Positions 45,148 to 54,447 of a stretch of DNA of 64,000 bases are shown in pieces; position 1 is the first letter of the stretch, and every line of letters starts with the position of its first letter. The stretch comes from UBA4877 sp002399345 (GTDB taxonomy: Bacteria > Bacillota > Thermoanaerobacteria > Thermoanaerobacterales > UBA4877): NCBI GenBank assembly GCA_036752905.1, contig DAIORT010000004.1, positions 1-64,000 on the forward strand, in the 5' to 3' direction. Made by a program: the position numbers and the translations under genes. A model generated the notes under the pieces. It was not told where the DNA came from, searched no databases, and was given only the letters and a program-made list of their open reading frames with translations.

Positions 45148-46223
45148 TGAAACTGACATATCCGCATATGGGAAATCTTGATATAATACTTAAGGCTTTT
45201 TTTGAAGGCATGGGAAAAGAAGTAGTGGTTCCCCCGCCTATTACTGAAAAGACTCTTTCAATAGGGGTGCGCAACTGTCCGGAGTTTGCTTGCCTCCCGC
45301 TGAAGATCACCCTCGGTAATTTCATTGAAGCCCTGGACAAAGGGGCGGATACGATTATTATGCTTGGAGGATTCGGACCGTGCAGGTTTGGATACTACGG
45401 CCAGGTACAGCGTGAGATAGTAAGGGATATGGGTTATAATCCAAAGATTGTTATAGTTGAACCTCCTCATGGTGACCTGAAGGGATTTATCAAAAATGTG
45501 GTTTCGCTTTTTCCCGGTATGACGCTAAAAGATGTAATAAAGGCGGGAAAGGTTGCATGGCAAAAGATGGTATATCTTGATAAGATGGAAAAGGCTCTTC
45601 TTGTTTTGCGCGCCCATGAATCCCGCAAGGGTATAGTGACACAAAAATATAATGAATATAGAAATTATATCGACCGGACCTCTGATGTAAGGGAAATTAA
45701 AAGGCTGAGCTTGGAAGGCATCAGGGAGATGAAGTCTCTTACGAAGCTTGTAGACACAACGTTACGTATTGCCGTGGTAGGTGAGATATATTTGCTTGTA
45801 GAACCCTTTGCTAGTCAGGACATATTTAGGGAACTCAATGAGCAGGGTGTAGAGGTTAAAAAAACAGAGTACATAACTGATGTTGTGTTTTCCTGTATAA
45901 TGCCCTGGAGACTCAGTAAAATAAAGAGAGCGGCCAATCCTTATTTAAACCAGGTAATAGGGGGACATGCCATTTATACTATAGGTAATACACGTATTTG
46001 TGCAGATGATGGTTACGACGGTGTAATCCAGATATTCCCGTTCACCTGTACTCCCGAGGTTGTATCAAAGGCTATATTGAATAAGATGAGTAAAGACTTG
46101 GATATACCGGTAATGTCTTTAAGCTTTGATGAGAATACAGGCCAGGCCGGATACCGTACACGAATAGAGGCATTTGTAGATCTTCTTATGAGGAGAAGAG
46201 GCATGGATTTAGTGAATGTATAA
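45147..46223 (+). CDS. 2-hydroxyacyl-CoA dehydratase D-component-like protein (2)
   Basis: A 358-residue partner of the preceding gene and a probable distant paralogue. It has PHMGNLDIILKAFFEGMG, cysteines in VRNCPEFACLPLK, GGFGPCRFGYYG and FTCTPEV, and a C-terminal LSFDENTGQAGYRTRIEAF that corresponds to LTIDEETGETGLITRLEAF in copy 1. ATG 45147 overlaps the previous stop and GGAGGG lies upstream. The conserved cysteines suggest Fe-S ligands. Substrate and reaction unknown. Confidence 0.8.
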   Translation: MKLTYPHMGNLDIILKAFFEGMGKEVVVPPPITEKTLSIGVRNCPEFACLPLKITLGNFIEALDKGADTIIMLGGFGPCRFGYYGQVQREIVRDMGYNPKIVIVEPPHGDLKGFIKNVVSLFPGMTLKDVIKAGKVAWQKMVYLDKMEKALLVLRAHESRKGIVTQKYNEYRNYIDRTSDVREIKRLSLEGIREMKSLTKLVDTTLRIAVVGEIYLLVEPFASQDIFRELNEQGVEVKKTEYITDVVFSCIMPWRLSKIKRAANPYLNQVIGGHAIYTIGNTRICADDGYDGVIQIFPFTCTPEVVSKAILNKMSKDLDIPVMSLSFDENTGQAGYRTRIEAFVDLLMRRRGMDLVNV

Positions 46224-46261
46224 AGTGGGAATTTCTTGTTTGTTAGTATGGAGGCATAAAT

Positions 46262-47248
46262 ATGAAAACATATCTTGGAGTGGACGTTGGTTCAGTAAGT
46301 ACGGATATAGCGCTGACAGATGAAGACGGAAATGTAATAGACAGCGTGTATTTGAGGACACAAGGGCAGCCCATAAAGGTTGTTCAGGAGGGTATACGCC
46401 AGATTGGTAGCAGGATAGACGGAGATGTACAGGTATGCGGTGTGGGAACCACGGGCAGTGGCAGGCAGCTTGCCGGACTTATTGTGGGAGCCGATATTAT
46501 AAAAAACGAAATTACTGCGCATGCAGTAGCATCCAGCCGTTTTCTGCCGGATGTGCACACTATCTTGGAAATCGGCGGTCAGGATTCCAAGATAATTATA
46601 TTGCGCAAAGGCATTGTAACCGATTTTGCGATGAATACCGTATGTGCCGCCGGAACGGGATCTTTCTTGGATCAGCAGGCATACAGGCTGGGTATACCCA
46701 TTGAAAAATTCGGCGATATGGCATTAAAGGCCGAGGCTACCGTCAGAATAGCCGGAAGATGTACTGTCTTTGCGGAATCAGACATGATACACAAACAACA
46801 GCTGGGTTATTCTACAGAGGAGATAATAAACGGATTATGTGAGGCGCTGGTTAGAAACTACCTCAACAATATAGGAAAAGGCAAGGATATAAATGAACCC
46901 ATCTTGTTTCAAGGTGGTGTTGCCGCCAATAAAGGTATAAAAGCGGCGTTTGAAAGGGCTTTGGGAAAGAAGGTTATGGTGCCGAAGGATTATGGCATCA
47001 TGGGTGCCATAGGGGCAGCTCTTTTAGCAAAGGAAGCAGTAAAGAAAATAGGCACAACGAAATTCAAAGGATTTGAAATATCGTCTATGAAGTTTGAGAA
47101 CAATGGTTTTGACTGTGACGGATGTGCCAACATGTGCGAAGTGGTGGAGTTTGTACAAAATGGTCATGTGCTGGCTCGGTGGGGCGATAAGTGCGGCAAA
47201 TGGTCGAGTAGTATAGATGATAGAGAGGACGTACTTAATAAAGCCTGA
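46262..47248 (+). CDS. BadF/HgdC-type CoA-dehydratase activase ATPase
   Basis: ASKHA-fold ATPase that uses ATP to push an electron into a dehydratase/reductase partner. The 328-residue product has YLGVDVGSVSTDIAL, GTTGSGRQLAG, EIGGQDSKIIIL and the two cysteines that bridge a 4Fe-4S cluster in the homodimer (NTVCAAGTGSF; GRCTVFAESDM). It also has an extra cysteine group near the C-terminus (FDCDGCANMC, then DKCGKW) not found in plain HgdC. It closes the three-gene cassette, followed by a terminator. Confidence 0.88.
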   Translation: MKTYLGVDVGSVSTDIALTDEDGNVIDSVYLRTQGQPIKVVQEGIRQIGSRIDGDVQVCGVGTTGSGRQLAGLIVGADIIKNEITAHAVASSRFLPDVHTILEIGGQDSKIIILRKGIVTDFAMNTVCAAGTGSFLDQQAYRLGIPIEKFGDMALKAEATVRIAGRCTVFAESDMIHKQQLGYSTEEIINGLCEALVRNYLNNIGKGKDINEPILFQGGVAANKGIKAAFERALGKKVMVPKDYGIMGAIGAALLAKEAVKKIGTTKFKGFEISSMKFENNGFDCDGCANMCEVVEFVQNGHVLARWGDKCGKWSSSIDDREDVLNKA

Positions 47249-47266
47249 TGTTTATGTAAAGACAAT

Positions 47267-47296
47267 AAAACCGCTTTTATTAGCGGTTTTTATTTT
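47267..47296 (+). terminator. Terminator after the activase gene
   Basis: AAAACCGCT (47267-47275) pairs perfectly with AGCGGTTTT (47282-47290), six-base loop, then TATTTT. Confidence 0.88.
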
Positions 47297-47375
47297 GACA
47301 ATTTGTTATATAATAGATATATATTCATCAAAGTTCGGAAAAAATTTAGCATCATATAGATAAAGGGTGATTTCC

Positions 47376-48320
47376 GTGTCGTTCTCCATGAACGTAAAAG
47401 AAGAACTGGTGAGGATCATTCCGGACAAGGCATGTTGTATAAAGTCGGAACTTTCCGCACTTTTGCATTGCTCAGGAAGTATAGTTTTATTGGGAAGCAT
47501 GAATATAGGATTTAAGATAAATACGGAAAGCGCCGCTATAGCTCGTCTTTTGTTCATTTTTTTCAAAAAGCAGTATGGGATAAAGAGTAAAATTATTGTT
47601 ACTAGTAATCATCATTTGAATAAAAACAACGTCTATACGTTAAATCTGGGAGTGGATAAAAAGGACATACTTCTAGATCTCGGCATTATCAGAATGGATA
47701 AAGATGGCAGTGCCGATATATGCTACAGTATTGATAAAAGCATTATCCGGAAAGACTGCAGTAAAAGAGCCTATATAAGGGGCGCATTCTTGGGATGCGG
47801 ATCACTCACTGACCCTGAAAAGACCTATCACATGGAGTTTGTCATAGATAATTTAAATTATGCACGGTCTTTAAAGCATCTTTTAAATCACTATGGATTA
47901 GGCGCAAAAATAATCGAAAGAAAAAATCACTATGTTATATACTTAAAAGATGGAGATAAGATATCTGATACACTGAAACTGATAGGTGCTTTTGAGTCTA
48001 TACTCGAATTAGAAAACATCAGGGCTTTTAAAGATATAAGGAATAATATAAACAGGATTGTAAATTGTGAGACGGCAAATTTGGATAAGACAGTAAATGC
48101 TGCCGTAAGACAAAGGCGTAATATTAACTATATAAAGGTAAAAATAGGATTGGAGCATCTACCCAGAGAACTCAGGGAGGTAGCGGAACTGAGACTTGAG
48201 CATGAAAATGCCAGCTTGAAAGAATTGGGAGAAATGATGTCGCCTAAATTAGGCAAATCAGGGGTAAACCACAGGCTAAGGCGGCTGGATGAGTTAGCCG
48301 AAGCTCTAAGGCACAGGTAG
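47376..48320 (+). CDS. whiA: WhiA DNA-binding regulator
   Basis: Conserved Gram-positive regulator of sporulation septation (Streptomyces) and chromosome segregation/division (Bacillus). The 314-residue product has an N-terminal LAGLIDADG-like domain without nuclease residues (KRAYIRGAFLGCGSLTDP) and a C-terminal helix-turn-helix (LKELGEMM, then LGKSGVNHRLRRL). GTG 47376 is used because AAGGGTGAT precedes it; GTG 47367 lies inside that site. Usually next to rapZ-yvcK; here the CoA-activase cassette is between them, and no crh follows. Confidence 0.96.
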   Translation: MSFSMNVKEELVRIIPDKACCIKSELSALLHCSGSIVLLGSMNIGFKINTESAAIARLLFIFFKKQYGIKSKIIVTSNHHLNKNNVYTLNLGVDKKDILLDLGIIRMDKDGSADICYSIDKSIIRKDCSKRAYIRGAFLGCGSLTDPEKTYHMEFVIDNLNYARSLKHLLNHYGLGAKIIERKNHYVIYLKDGDKISDTLKLIGAFESILELENIRAFKDIRNNINRIVNCETANLDKTVNAAVRQRRNINYIKVKIGLEHLPRELREVAELRLEHENASLKELGEMMSPKLGKSGVNHRLRRLDELAEALRHR

Positions 48321-48409
48321 GGTATAGGCACAGGGTGAAGTAAGTGAACGTGGGAGATAATGTACCCTGTATGTTTATAAAACTTAAGTATGGTAAACAA
48401 GGTGATATA

Positions 48410-49711
48410 ATGACAAAACACAACAAGATTATAAATTATATAAAAGGCCTTGTACCCGGAGCGAAAATTTCGGTACGCGGCGTATCTACAAAGCTCAACG
48501 TGAGTGAGGGTACGGCATACCGTGCCATTAAAGAGGCGGAGGTGCAGGGATATGTAAACACCATCCCACGGGTTGGAACAATAAGGGTGGAAAACAGAAA
48601 TAAAAAAGATATTGAGAAATTTACATACTCGGAAATTGTAAACATTGTCGGCGGTACATGTGTAGCCGGCAAAAACGGCCTTTATAAGAGGGTGAACAAG
48701 CTTATAATAGGCGCCATGACCCCCGATGCGATGGTGAGGTATATTTCGCCGGGAGATATACTCATTATAGGGAACAGAGTGAATGCTCAGAGGGTGGGCC
48801 TGGCCGGGAAATGCGGGCTGCTTATCACCGGTGGATTTAAATGCACTCCGGACATAGAGGAAGAGGCTGATAACATGAATCTCCCGGTTATATTAACTGA
48901 TTATGATACTTTTACCGCATCTACATTAATAAACCGGGCCATTTACTTTAAAATGAGGAAAAAGGAAATACTTTTAGTGAAGGATATCATGGTAAAATCT
49001 CCACTTTGCTTGAAATCCGACGACGGTATAAATATGTGGAAGGATATGGTCTTAAAGACAGGCCATACAAGGTTTCCCGTTATAAATAACAGTGGCGACC
49101 TCGCCGGCATAATAACTGCAAGGGATGTGGCGGATACTGTAATGGGAGAGTATATCGGTGATATTATGAAAAAAAATCTTTTTGCCGCGAGTGTGGATAT
49201 GACTGTTGCCTATGCCGCGCATACAATGGTGTGGCAGGGTATAGAACTTATGCCGGTGATCGACGGTAAAAAATTAGTTGGAATAATAACAAGAGAGGAT
49301 GTTATAAAGGCTCTTCAGTTTATGTATAATCAGCCTCAGGTGGAGGAAACCATAGAGGATTTGCTCTTAAAAAACTTTGAGGCCAATTATGAGAAGAATA
49401 AGACGACATTTTCCGGGACCGTGCCTGCGCTTATGTTAAGCTACGGTGGTATGGCCAGCTTTCCATCGCTGTCTCTGCTAATGGCTACGGCCGGTTTGAC
49501 TGCTGTGATTGGCAATAAGAGATATGAGGCGGAAGTGGAGAGTTTTAATATTTTTTATACACGTCCTATTCAGATTGACCAGCGTATTGACATAGTGGCT
49601 GAGGTTATAGAAATGAGCAGGAATTTTGGTAAAGTGGAGATAACCGTATCTTCAGATCAAGATACGCTCTCCAGGGGTATTTTATCGGTTAGAATGTTTA
49701 AGAGCAGGTGA
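48410..49711 (+). CDS. HTH-DRTGG-CBS-hotdog regulatory protein (YtoI-like)
   Basis: The 433-residue product has four parts. An N-terminal winged-helix-like domain (about 1-65, VSEGTAYRAIKEAEVQGY) and a DRTGG domain (about 68-180, GDILIIGNRVNAQ) come first. A CBS pair (about 185-315, RFPVINNSGDLAGIITARDV and LMPVIDGKKLVGIITRED) is followed by a C-terminal hotdog/thioesterase-like domain. This is the architecture of Bacillus YtoI. CBS pairs bind adenine nucleotides, so it may be a nucleotide-responsive DNA-binding regulator. ATG 48410 follows AAGGTGAT. dnaE starts six bases after its stop. Confidence 0.88.
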   Translation: MTKHNKIINYIKGLVPGAKISVRGVSTKLNVSEGTAYRAIKEAEVQGYVNTIPRVGTIRVENRNKKDIEKFTYSEIVNIVGGTCVAGKNGLYKRVNKLIIGAMTPDAMVRYISPGDILIIGNRVNAQRVGLAGKCGLLITGGFKCTPDIEEEADNMNLPVILTDYDTFTASTLINRAIYFKMRKKEILLVKDIMVKSPLCLKSDDGINMWKDMVLKTGHTRFPVINNSGDLAGIITARDVADTVMGEYIGDIMKKNLFAASVDMTVAYAAHTMVWQGIELMPVIDGKKLVGIITREDVIKALQFMYNQPQVEETIEDLLLKNFEANYEKNKTTFSGTVPALMLSYGGMASFPSLSLLMATAGLTAVIGNKRYEAEVESFNIFYTRPIQIDQRIDIVAEVIEMSRNFGKVEITVSSDQDTLSRGILSVRMFKSR

Positions 49712-49716
49712 TTCAT

Positions 49717-52700
49717 ATGTCAGGTTTTACACATTTACATCTTCATACCGAATATAGTCTTCTGGACGGGGCATGCCGCATTCCTGAGCTGGTGAGGACT
49801 GCCAAGGATATGGGTTTCGATAGCATTGCTATAACGGATCACGGGTATATGTACGGTGTTATTGATTTTTACAGGGAATGCAAGAAGAATTCCATAAAGC
49901 CGATAATAGGCTGCGAAACATATGTTGCACAGCGCACCATGGAGGATTGTGACCCTGCGTTGGACAGGGAACAGTATCATTTGGTGCTGCTGGCTGAAAA
50001 TAATACGGGATATAAAAACCTAGTTAAGTTGATTTCACAGGCATCTCTTAAGGGCTTTTATTATAAACCCAGGGTTGACCATGAGCTTCTTGGTAAATAT
50101 CATGAGGGGCTTATAGCTATGTCCGCATGTGTTGGAGGCGAGATCCCATCGCATCTTACATACGGTGATTATGAGGGCGCTAAGAATATAGCACTTATGT
50201 ATAATGAGATGTTTGGACAGGGCAGCTTTTTTTTAGAGATACAAGATCATGGCCTGGCCGTGGAGAAGGAGGTTATAAAGGGTCTTCTCAGGCTTTCCAA
50301 GGAAACAGGTATACCGCTGGTGGCCACCAATGACATCCACTATATTTTTAAAGAGGATGCACAGGCCCAGGATATACTGCTTTGTATTCAGACAAATAAG
50401 AAGGTCAGTGATGAGGACAGGATGCGGTTTGGTTCATCGGAGTTTTATTTAAAATCTCCTGATGAAATGGCGCAGCTTTTCAGTTATGCACCGGAGGCTA
50501 TAGAGAATACATCGCGGATTGCAGATAGGTGTAATGTTGATTTTGAGTTTGACCGGGTGTATCTTCCGGAATTTCCGGTGCCGGAGGGGTATGATAATTT
50601 TTCATATCTTAAAAAATTGTGCTACGATGGCCTGGCCGAAATATATGACGATGTAGGGAGCAAACTTACCGGACGGCTTGATTATGAGCTTTCCGTTATT
50701 AAAAAAATGGGTTATGTAAATTATTTTCTAATAGTGTGGGACTTTATTCGGTTTGCCAGGGAAAGCAAGATTGTCACCGGCCCGGGGCGCGGCTCTGCGG
50801 CAGGCAGTCTGGTGGCCTATACCCTTGGCATAACCAGGATAGATCCCATGCGGTACAACCTGATTTTTGAGCGTTTTTTAAACCCGGATAGGGTGAGCAT
50901 GCCGGATATTGACTGCGATTTTTGCTATGAACGCAGGAGTGAGGTTATAGATTATGTTGTAAAGAAATACGGTAAGGACAGGGTTGCCCAGATAGTGACA
51001 TTCGGAACCATGGCAGCCCGGGGCGCCATCAGGGATGTGGGACGTGCCCTTGATATGAGTTATGGTGAGGTTGACTCCATAGCCAAGATGATACCCTTTG
51101 AGCTTAAGATGACCATAGATAAAGCACTTAAGGTAAATCCCGATTTTAAGGCCAAATATGATTCCGATGGTAATGTAAAAAGACTGATTGATATGGCAAA
51201 GAGGCTGGAGGGTCTGCCGCGGCATACCTCCACTCATGCTGCCGGTGTTGTAATATCCCGTTTTCCTCTCTCTGATGTTGTGCCTCTTCAGAAAAATGAG
51301 GATGCCGTTATCACTCAGTACCCTATGGGAAACCTTGAACAGCTTGGACTTTTAAAAATGGACTTCCTCGGTTTAAGGACCCTGACGGTTATCAGGGATG
51401 CTATAGAAAATGTAAAAAAGTACCATGAGATAGATATAGACTTGGACAAGCTGGATTATGATGACCAGAAGGTGTATGAGATGATATCCTCCGGAGATAC
51501 CGACGGGGTATTTCAGTTGGAGAGCCGTGGTATGAGGCAGTTTATGAGGGAACTTAAGCCTTCAAGCCTTGAGGATGTCATAGCAGGCATTTCGCTTTAC
51601 CGTCCCGGCCCGATGGCTCAGATACCGAGATATATATACAACAAGAATCATCCGGATGAGATTGAGTATGAGCATCCTCTATTAAAGCCTATACTGGATG
51701 TTACTTATGGCTGTATGGTATACCAGGAACAGGTCATGCAGATAGTGAGGGACCTTGCAGGCTATTCACTGGGCAGGTCGGACCTGGTTAGGAGGGCCAT
51801 GTCCAAGAAAAAAATGGATGTCATGCAGCAGGAGAGAAAAAACTTTATATATGGCATAGAGAATGAAGACGGCAGCATCGAGGTACCTGGCGCAGTTAGA
51901 AATGGCGTGCCAGAGGATGTGGCCAACCATATATTTGATGAGATGATAGACTTTGCGAATTATGCATATAATAAGTCTCATGCAGCAGCATACGCTGTAA
52001 TAGCATATCAGACGGCATACCTTAAATACTATTATCCTGTGGAATTTATGGCAGCTATACTTAACAGTGTTGTGGACAACATGGACAAGGTGGCACTCTA
52101 TATACAATCTTGCAGGAAGAAGGGCATAAAAGTATTGCCGCCGGACATAAATGAGAGCGAGGAAGAATTCACGGCGGTGGGCAGTAATATCAGGTTTGGC
52201 CTGGCCGCTATAAAGAATGTGGGCAGAAATGCAGTAAAGAATATAGTGCATGTCAGGTCTAAAGGATTTTACAAAGGTTTTAAGGATTTTATATCCAGGA
52301 TTGACTTAAATGCGTTAAATAAAAAGACCATAGAGAGTCTCATCAAATCAGGAGCATTTGATAGTTTTAATATAAAGAGATCGCAGCTGATGGCTAAATA
52401 CGAGGATGTGATTTCCGGGTTTGTAAAACAGAAAAAAGATAACTTTTCCGGCCAGATGTCCTTATTTTCATCTTCGTCGTCCAATACGTCTGAAGATTAT
52501 CCGGATATCAAGGAATATCCTTATGATGTACTTTTGAATTTTGAAAGGGAAATGCTGGGTGTTTACCTGTCCGGACATCCACTGGATCAGTATAAAAAAG
52601 TGATAAGTAAAACAGTGACCGTAACCAGTGCCGACTTTAAGAGTGATGATGAAAATCAGGCAAACCTTAAAGACGGCCAGCCTGTTACTGCCGGAGGTAT

Positions 52701-53157
52701 AATAACCGAGTGTAAGACCATATTTACGCGGAACAGTAATATGATGGCCTTTGTGACCATAGAAGACTATTATGGAACAATAGAGGCAATAGTATTTCCG
52801 AACATCTATGAAGAATACCGAAATATTCTTACCCAGGATAGTCCGATATTTATAAACGGCAGGGTAAGTATAAAGGAAGAGGAAGAGCCTAAGGTGCTCT
52901 GTGATGATATTTCTCCTATGTCATCGGCGGTGAGTAAGCTATATATTAAAGTCCCAGACAGTTTTAACGATAATATATTACGTGAGATAAAAACTATATT
53001 AAAACAGCACAGGGGCAATATTCCGGTGATTATCTATTTTGAAAAGGGAAATAAGAAGATGCAGGCTGAGCAGAATCTATGGGTTGCGCCGTCGAGAGAA
53101 CTGTATGACCGGCTTAAGAATCTGCTGGGTGAAAATTGTGTTAAGACAGTTGCATAG
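49717..53157 (+). CDS. dnaE: DNA polymerase III alpha subunit DnaE
   Basis: Replicative DNA polymerase subunit; Clostridia generally carry DnaE beside PolC. The 1146-residue product has the N-terminal PHP domain (THLHLHTEYSLLDGA), the catalytic Asp pair in MPDIDCDFCYERR, GPGRGSAAGSLVAY, a tandem helix-hairpin-helix region and a C-terminal OB fold (about 990-1060, FVTIEDYYGTIEAIVFP). No intein. ATG 49717 follows AGGTGAT. It holds three GGCCTGGCC copies (50251, 50629, 52198), the most of any gene here. Confidence 0.97.
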   Translation: MSGFTHLHLHTEYSLLDGACRIPELVRTAKDMGFDSIAITDHGYMYGVIDFYRECKKNSIKPIIGCETYVAQRTMEDCDPALDREQYHLVLLAENNTGYKNLVKLISQASLKGFYYKPRVDHELLGKYHEGLIAMSACVGGEIPSHLTYGDYEGAKNIALMYNEMFGQGSFFLEIQDHGLAVEKEVIKGLLRLSKETGIPLVATNDIHYIFKEDAQAQDILLCIQTNKKVSDEDRMRFGSSEFYLKSPDEMAQLFSYAPEAIENTSRIADRCNVDFEFDRVYLPEFPVPEGYDNFSYLKKLCYDGLAEIYDDVGSKLTGRLDYELSVIKKMGYVNYFLIVWDFIRFARESKIVTGPGRGSAAGSLVAYTLGITRIDPMRYNLIFERFLNPDRVSMPDIDCDFCYERRSEVIDYVVKKYGKDRVAQIVTFGTMAARGAIRDVGRALDMSYGEVDSIAKMIPFELKMTIDKALKVNPDFKAKYDSDGNVKRLIDMAKRLEGLPRHTSTHAAGVVISRFPLSDVVPLQKNEDAVITQYPMGNLEQLGLLKMDFLGLRTLTVIRDAIENVKKYHEIDIDLDKLDYDDQKVYEMISSGDTDGVFQLESRGMRQFMRELKPSSLEDVIAGISLYRPGPMAQIPRYIYNKNHPDEIEYEHPLLKPILDVTYGCMVYQEQVMQIVRDLAGYSLGRSDLVRRAMSKKKMDVMQQERKNFIYGIENEDGSIEVPGAVRNGVPEDVANHIFDEMIDFANYAYNKSHAAAYAVIAYQTAYLKYYYPVEFMAAILNSVVDNMDKVALYIQSCRKKGIKVLPPDINESEEEFTAVGSNIRFGLAAIKNVGRNAVKNIVHVRSKGFYKGFKDFISRIDLNALNKKTIESLIKSGAFDSFNIKRSQLMAKYEDVISGFVKQKKDNFSGQMSLFSSSSSNTSEDYPDIKEYPYDVLLNFEREMLGVYLSGHPLDQYKKVISKTVTVTSADFKSDDENQANLKDGQPVTAGGIITECKTIFTRNSNMMAFVTIEDYYGTIEAIVFPNIYEEYRNILTQDSPIFINGRVSIKEEEEPKVLCDDISPMSSAVSKLYIKVPDSFNDNILREIKTILKQHRGNIPVIIYFEKGNKKMQAEQNLWVAPSRELYDRLKNLLGENCVKTVA

Positions 53158-53210
53158 CAATTAATTATAGCTTAAAATTAATGTAGTATATTTTTTTAAG
53201 GAGGAAGACT

Positions 53211-53408
53211 ATGTGGACCGCTGTATATGTCGCACCGAGAAAGGAAACAGCAGAACAAATTAAAAATATGCTGACACAGGAGGGATTCCTAGTAAAGATG
53301 CAGCCTCTTACAAAGAATATAAAAAACGAAAATTTTTATGAGGTTATGGTACCGGAGGCGGAGGCAGTGGATGCCCAGGTTACATTAGCCCACAGGGGAA
53401 TAGAGTAA
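53211..53408 (+). CDS. Conserved small protein between dnaE and pfkA
   Basis: The 65-residue product (MWTAVYVAPRKETAEQIKNM, ending HRGIE) looks like a compact alpha/beta domain of the DUF2007 kind, the type placed in signal-transducing PII-like folds. GGAGGA precedes ATG 53211. I recall relatives in the same place in other Clostridia, sometimes labelled glutamate decarboxylase, which the size rules out. Function unknown; its position suggests a link to glycolysis regulation, but nothing in the sequence shows it. Confidence 0.7.
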   Translation: MWTAVYVAPRKETAEQIKNMLTQEGFLVKMQPLTKNIKNENFYEVMVPEAEAVDAQVTLAHRGIE

Positions 53409-53469
53409 AACCCGGTACTTTACATATAAAGGTTAAAAAGGTAAAAGGTAGACATTTAGGAGGGGAAAG

Positions 53470-54435
53470 ATGAAAAAGATAGCAGTGTTGACGAGCGGTG
53501 GCGATGCGCCCGGTATGAATGCATGTATCAGGTCTGTAGTACGTACGAGTATATATTATGGCCTGGATGTTGTTGGCGTAATGCGCGGTTATTCAGGGCT
53601 CTTAAATGGTGAGATCAGAGAAATGACCCTCTCATCGGTGGCTGATGTTATCCAAAGAGGAGGCACAATACTGAGGACTGCCCGTTGTGAGGAGTTTACC
53701 AAGCCGGAAGGTAGAAAAGTAGCGGCTGATGTCTTAAGAGATAATAATATCGAAGGGCTTGTCGTTATAGGTGGTGACGGTTCGTTTAAAGGTGCACAGC
53801 TTTTGAGCGCGGAGCAGGGCATAAACACTATAGGCATACCGGGTACTATTGACAATGATGTTGCTTGCTCGGATTTCACTATCGGTTTTTCAACGGCGGT
53901 TAATACGGCTTTGGATGCTATAAATAAGATCAGGGATACCATGACGTCTCATGAGAGGGGCAGTATTATCGAGGTAATGGGCAGGCACTGCGGTGATATA
54001 GCACTTTGGTCCGGCCTGGCCGGAGGTGCGGAAATAATACTGGTTCCCGAAATAAAGCTGGATATGGATGATTTGGTAAGCAAGATAAGGCAAGGCCAGG
54101 CTAGAGGCAAACTTCACAGCATAATCGTCCTTGCCGAGGGGGTCTGCTCTGCTTATGATCTCTTGGATAAAATAAGGCAAGAACTCCCGGAATCTGAATT
54201 CAGAGCAACCATTTTGGGACATATACAAAGGGGAGGCAGTCCTACGGCCTTTGATAGGATTATTGCCAGCCAGATGGGGGCGAAGGCGGTAGAATTGTTG
54301 ATTCAAGGCAAGACATGCAGGGTTATAGGCATAAAGAAAAATAAAATAGTAGATTACAATGCTGATGAAGCTCTGTCTATGAAGAAAGAGTTTGACATGG
54401 GCAAATACAATCTCAGTAAAATCCTTTCTATTTAA
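53470..54435 (+). CDS. pfkA: ATP-dependent 6-phosphofructokinase
   Basis: Commits fructose-6-P to glycolysis. The 321-residue product has [18 protein letters not shown] (ATP site), [10 protein letters not shown], the catalytic Asp in [23 protein letters not shown] and [16 protein letters not shown] (substrate/effector residues), typical of allosteric bacterial PfkA. GGAGGGG precedes ATG 53470. pyk follows 12 bp after the stop, the usual glycolytic pair. A GGCCTGGCC lies at 54013. Confidence 0.97.
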   Translation: MKKIAVLTSGGDAPGMNACIRSVVRTSIYYGLDVVGVMRGYSGLLNGEIREMTLSSVADVIQRGGTILRTARCEEFTKPEGRKVAADVLRDNNIEGLVVIGGDGSFKGAQLLSAEQGINTIGIPGTIDNDVACSDFTIGFSTAVNTALDAINKIRDTMTSHERGSIIEVMGRHCGDIALWSGLAGGAEIILVPEIKLDMDDLVSKIRQGQARGKLHSIIVLAEGVCSAYDLLDKIRQELPESEFRATILGHIQRGGSPTAFDRIIASQMGAKAVELLIQGKTCRVIGIKKNKIVDYNADEALSMKKEFDMGKYNLSKILSI

Positions 54436-54447
54436 GAGGTGTATAAA

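Noticed and set aside
53211..53408. Glutamate decarboxylase label for the 65-residue protein
   Set aside because: Far too small and lacks any PLP site; such labels are an annotation carry-over.
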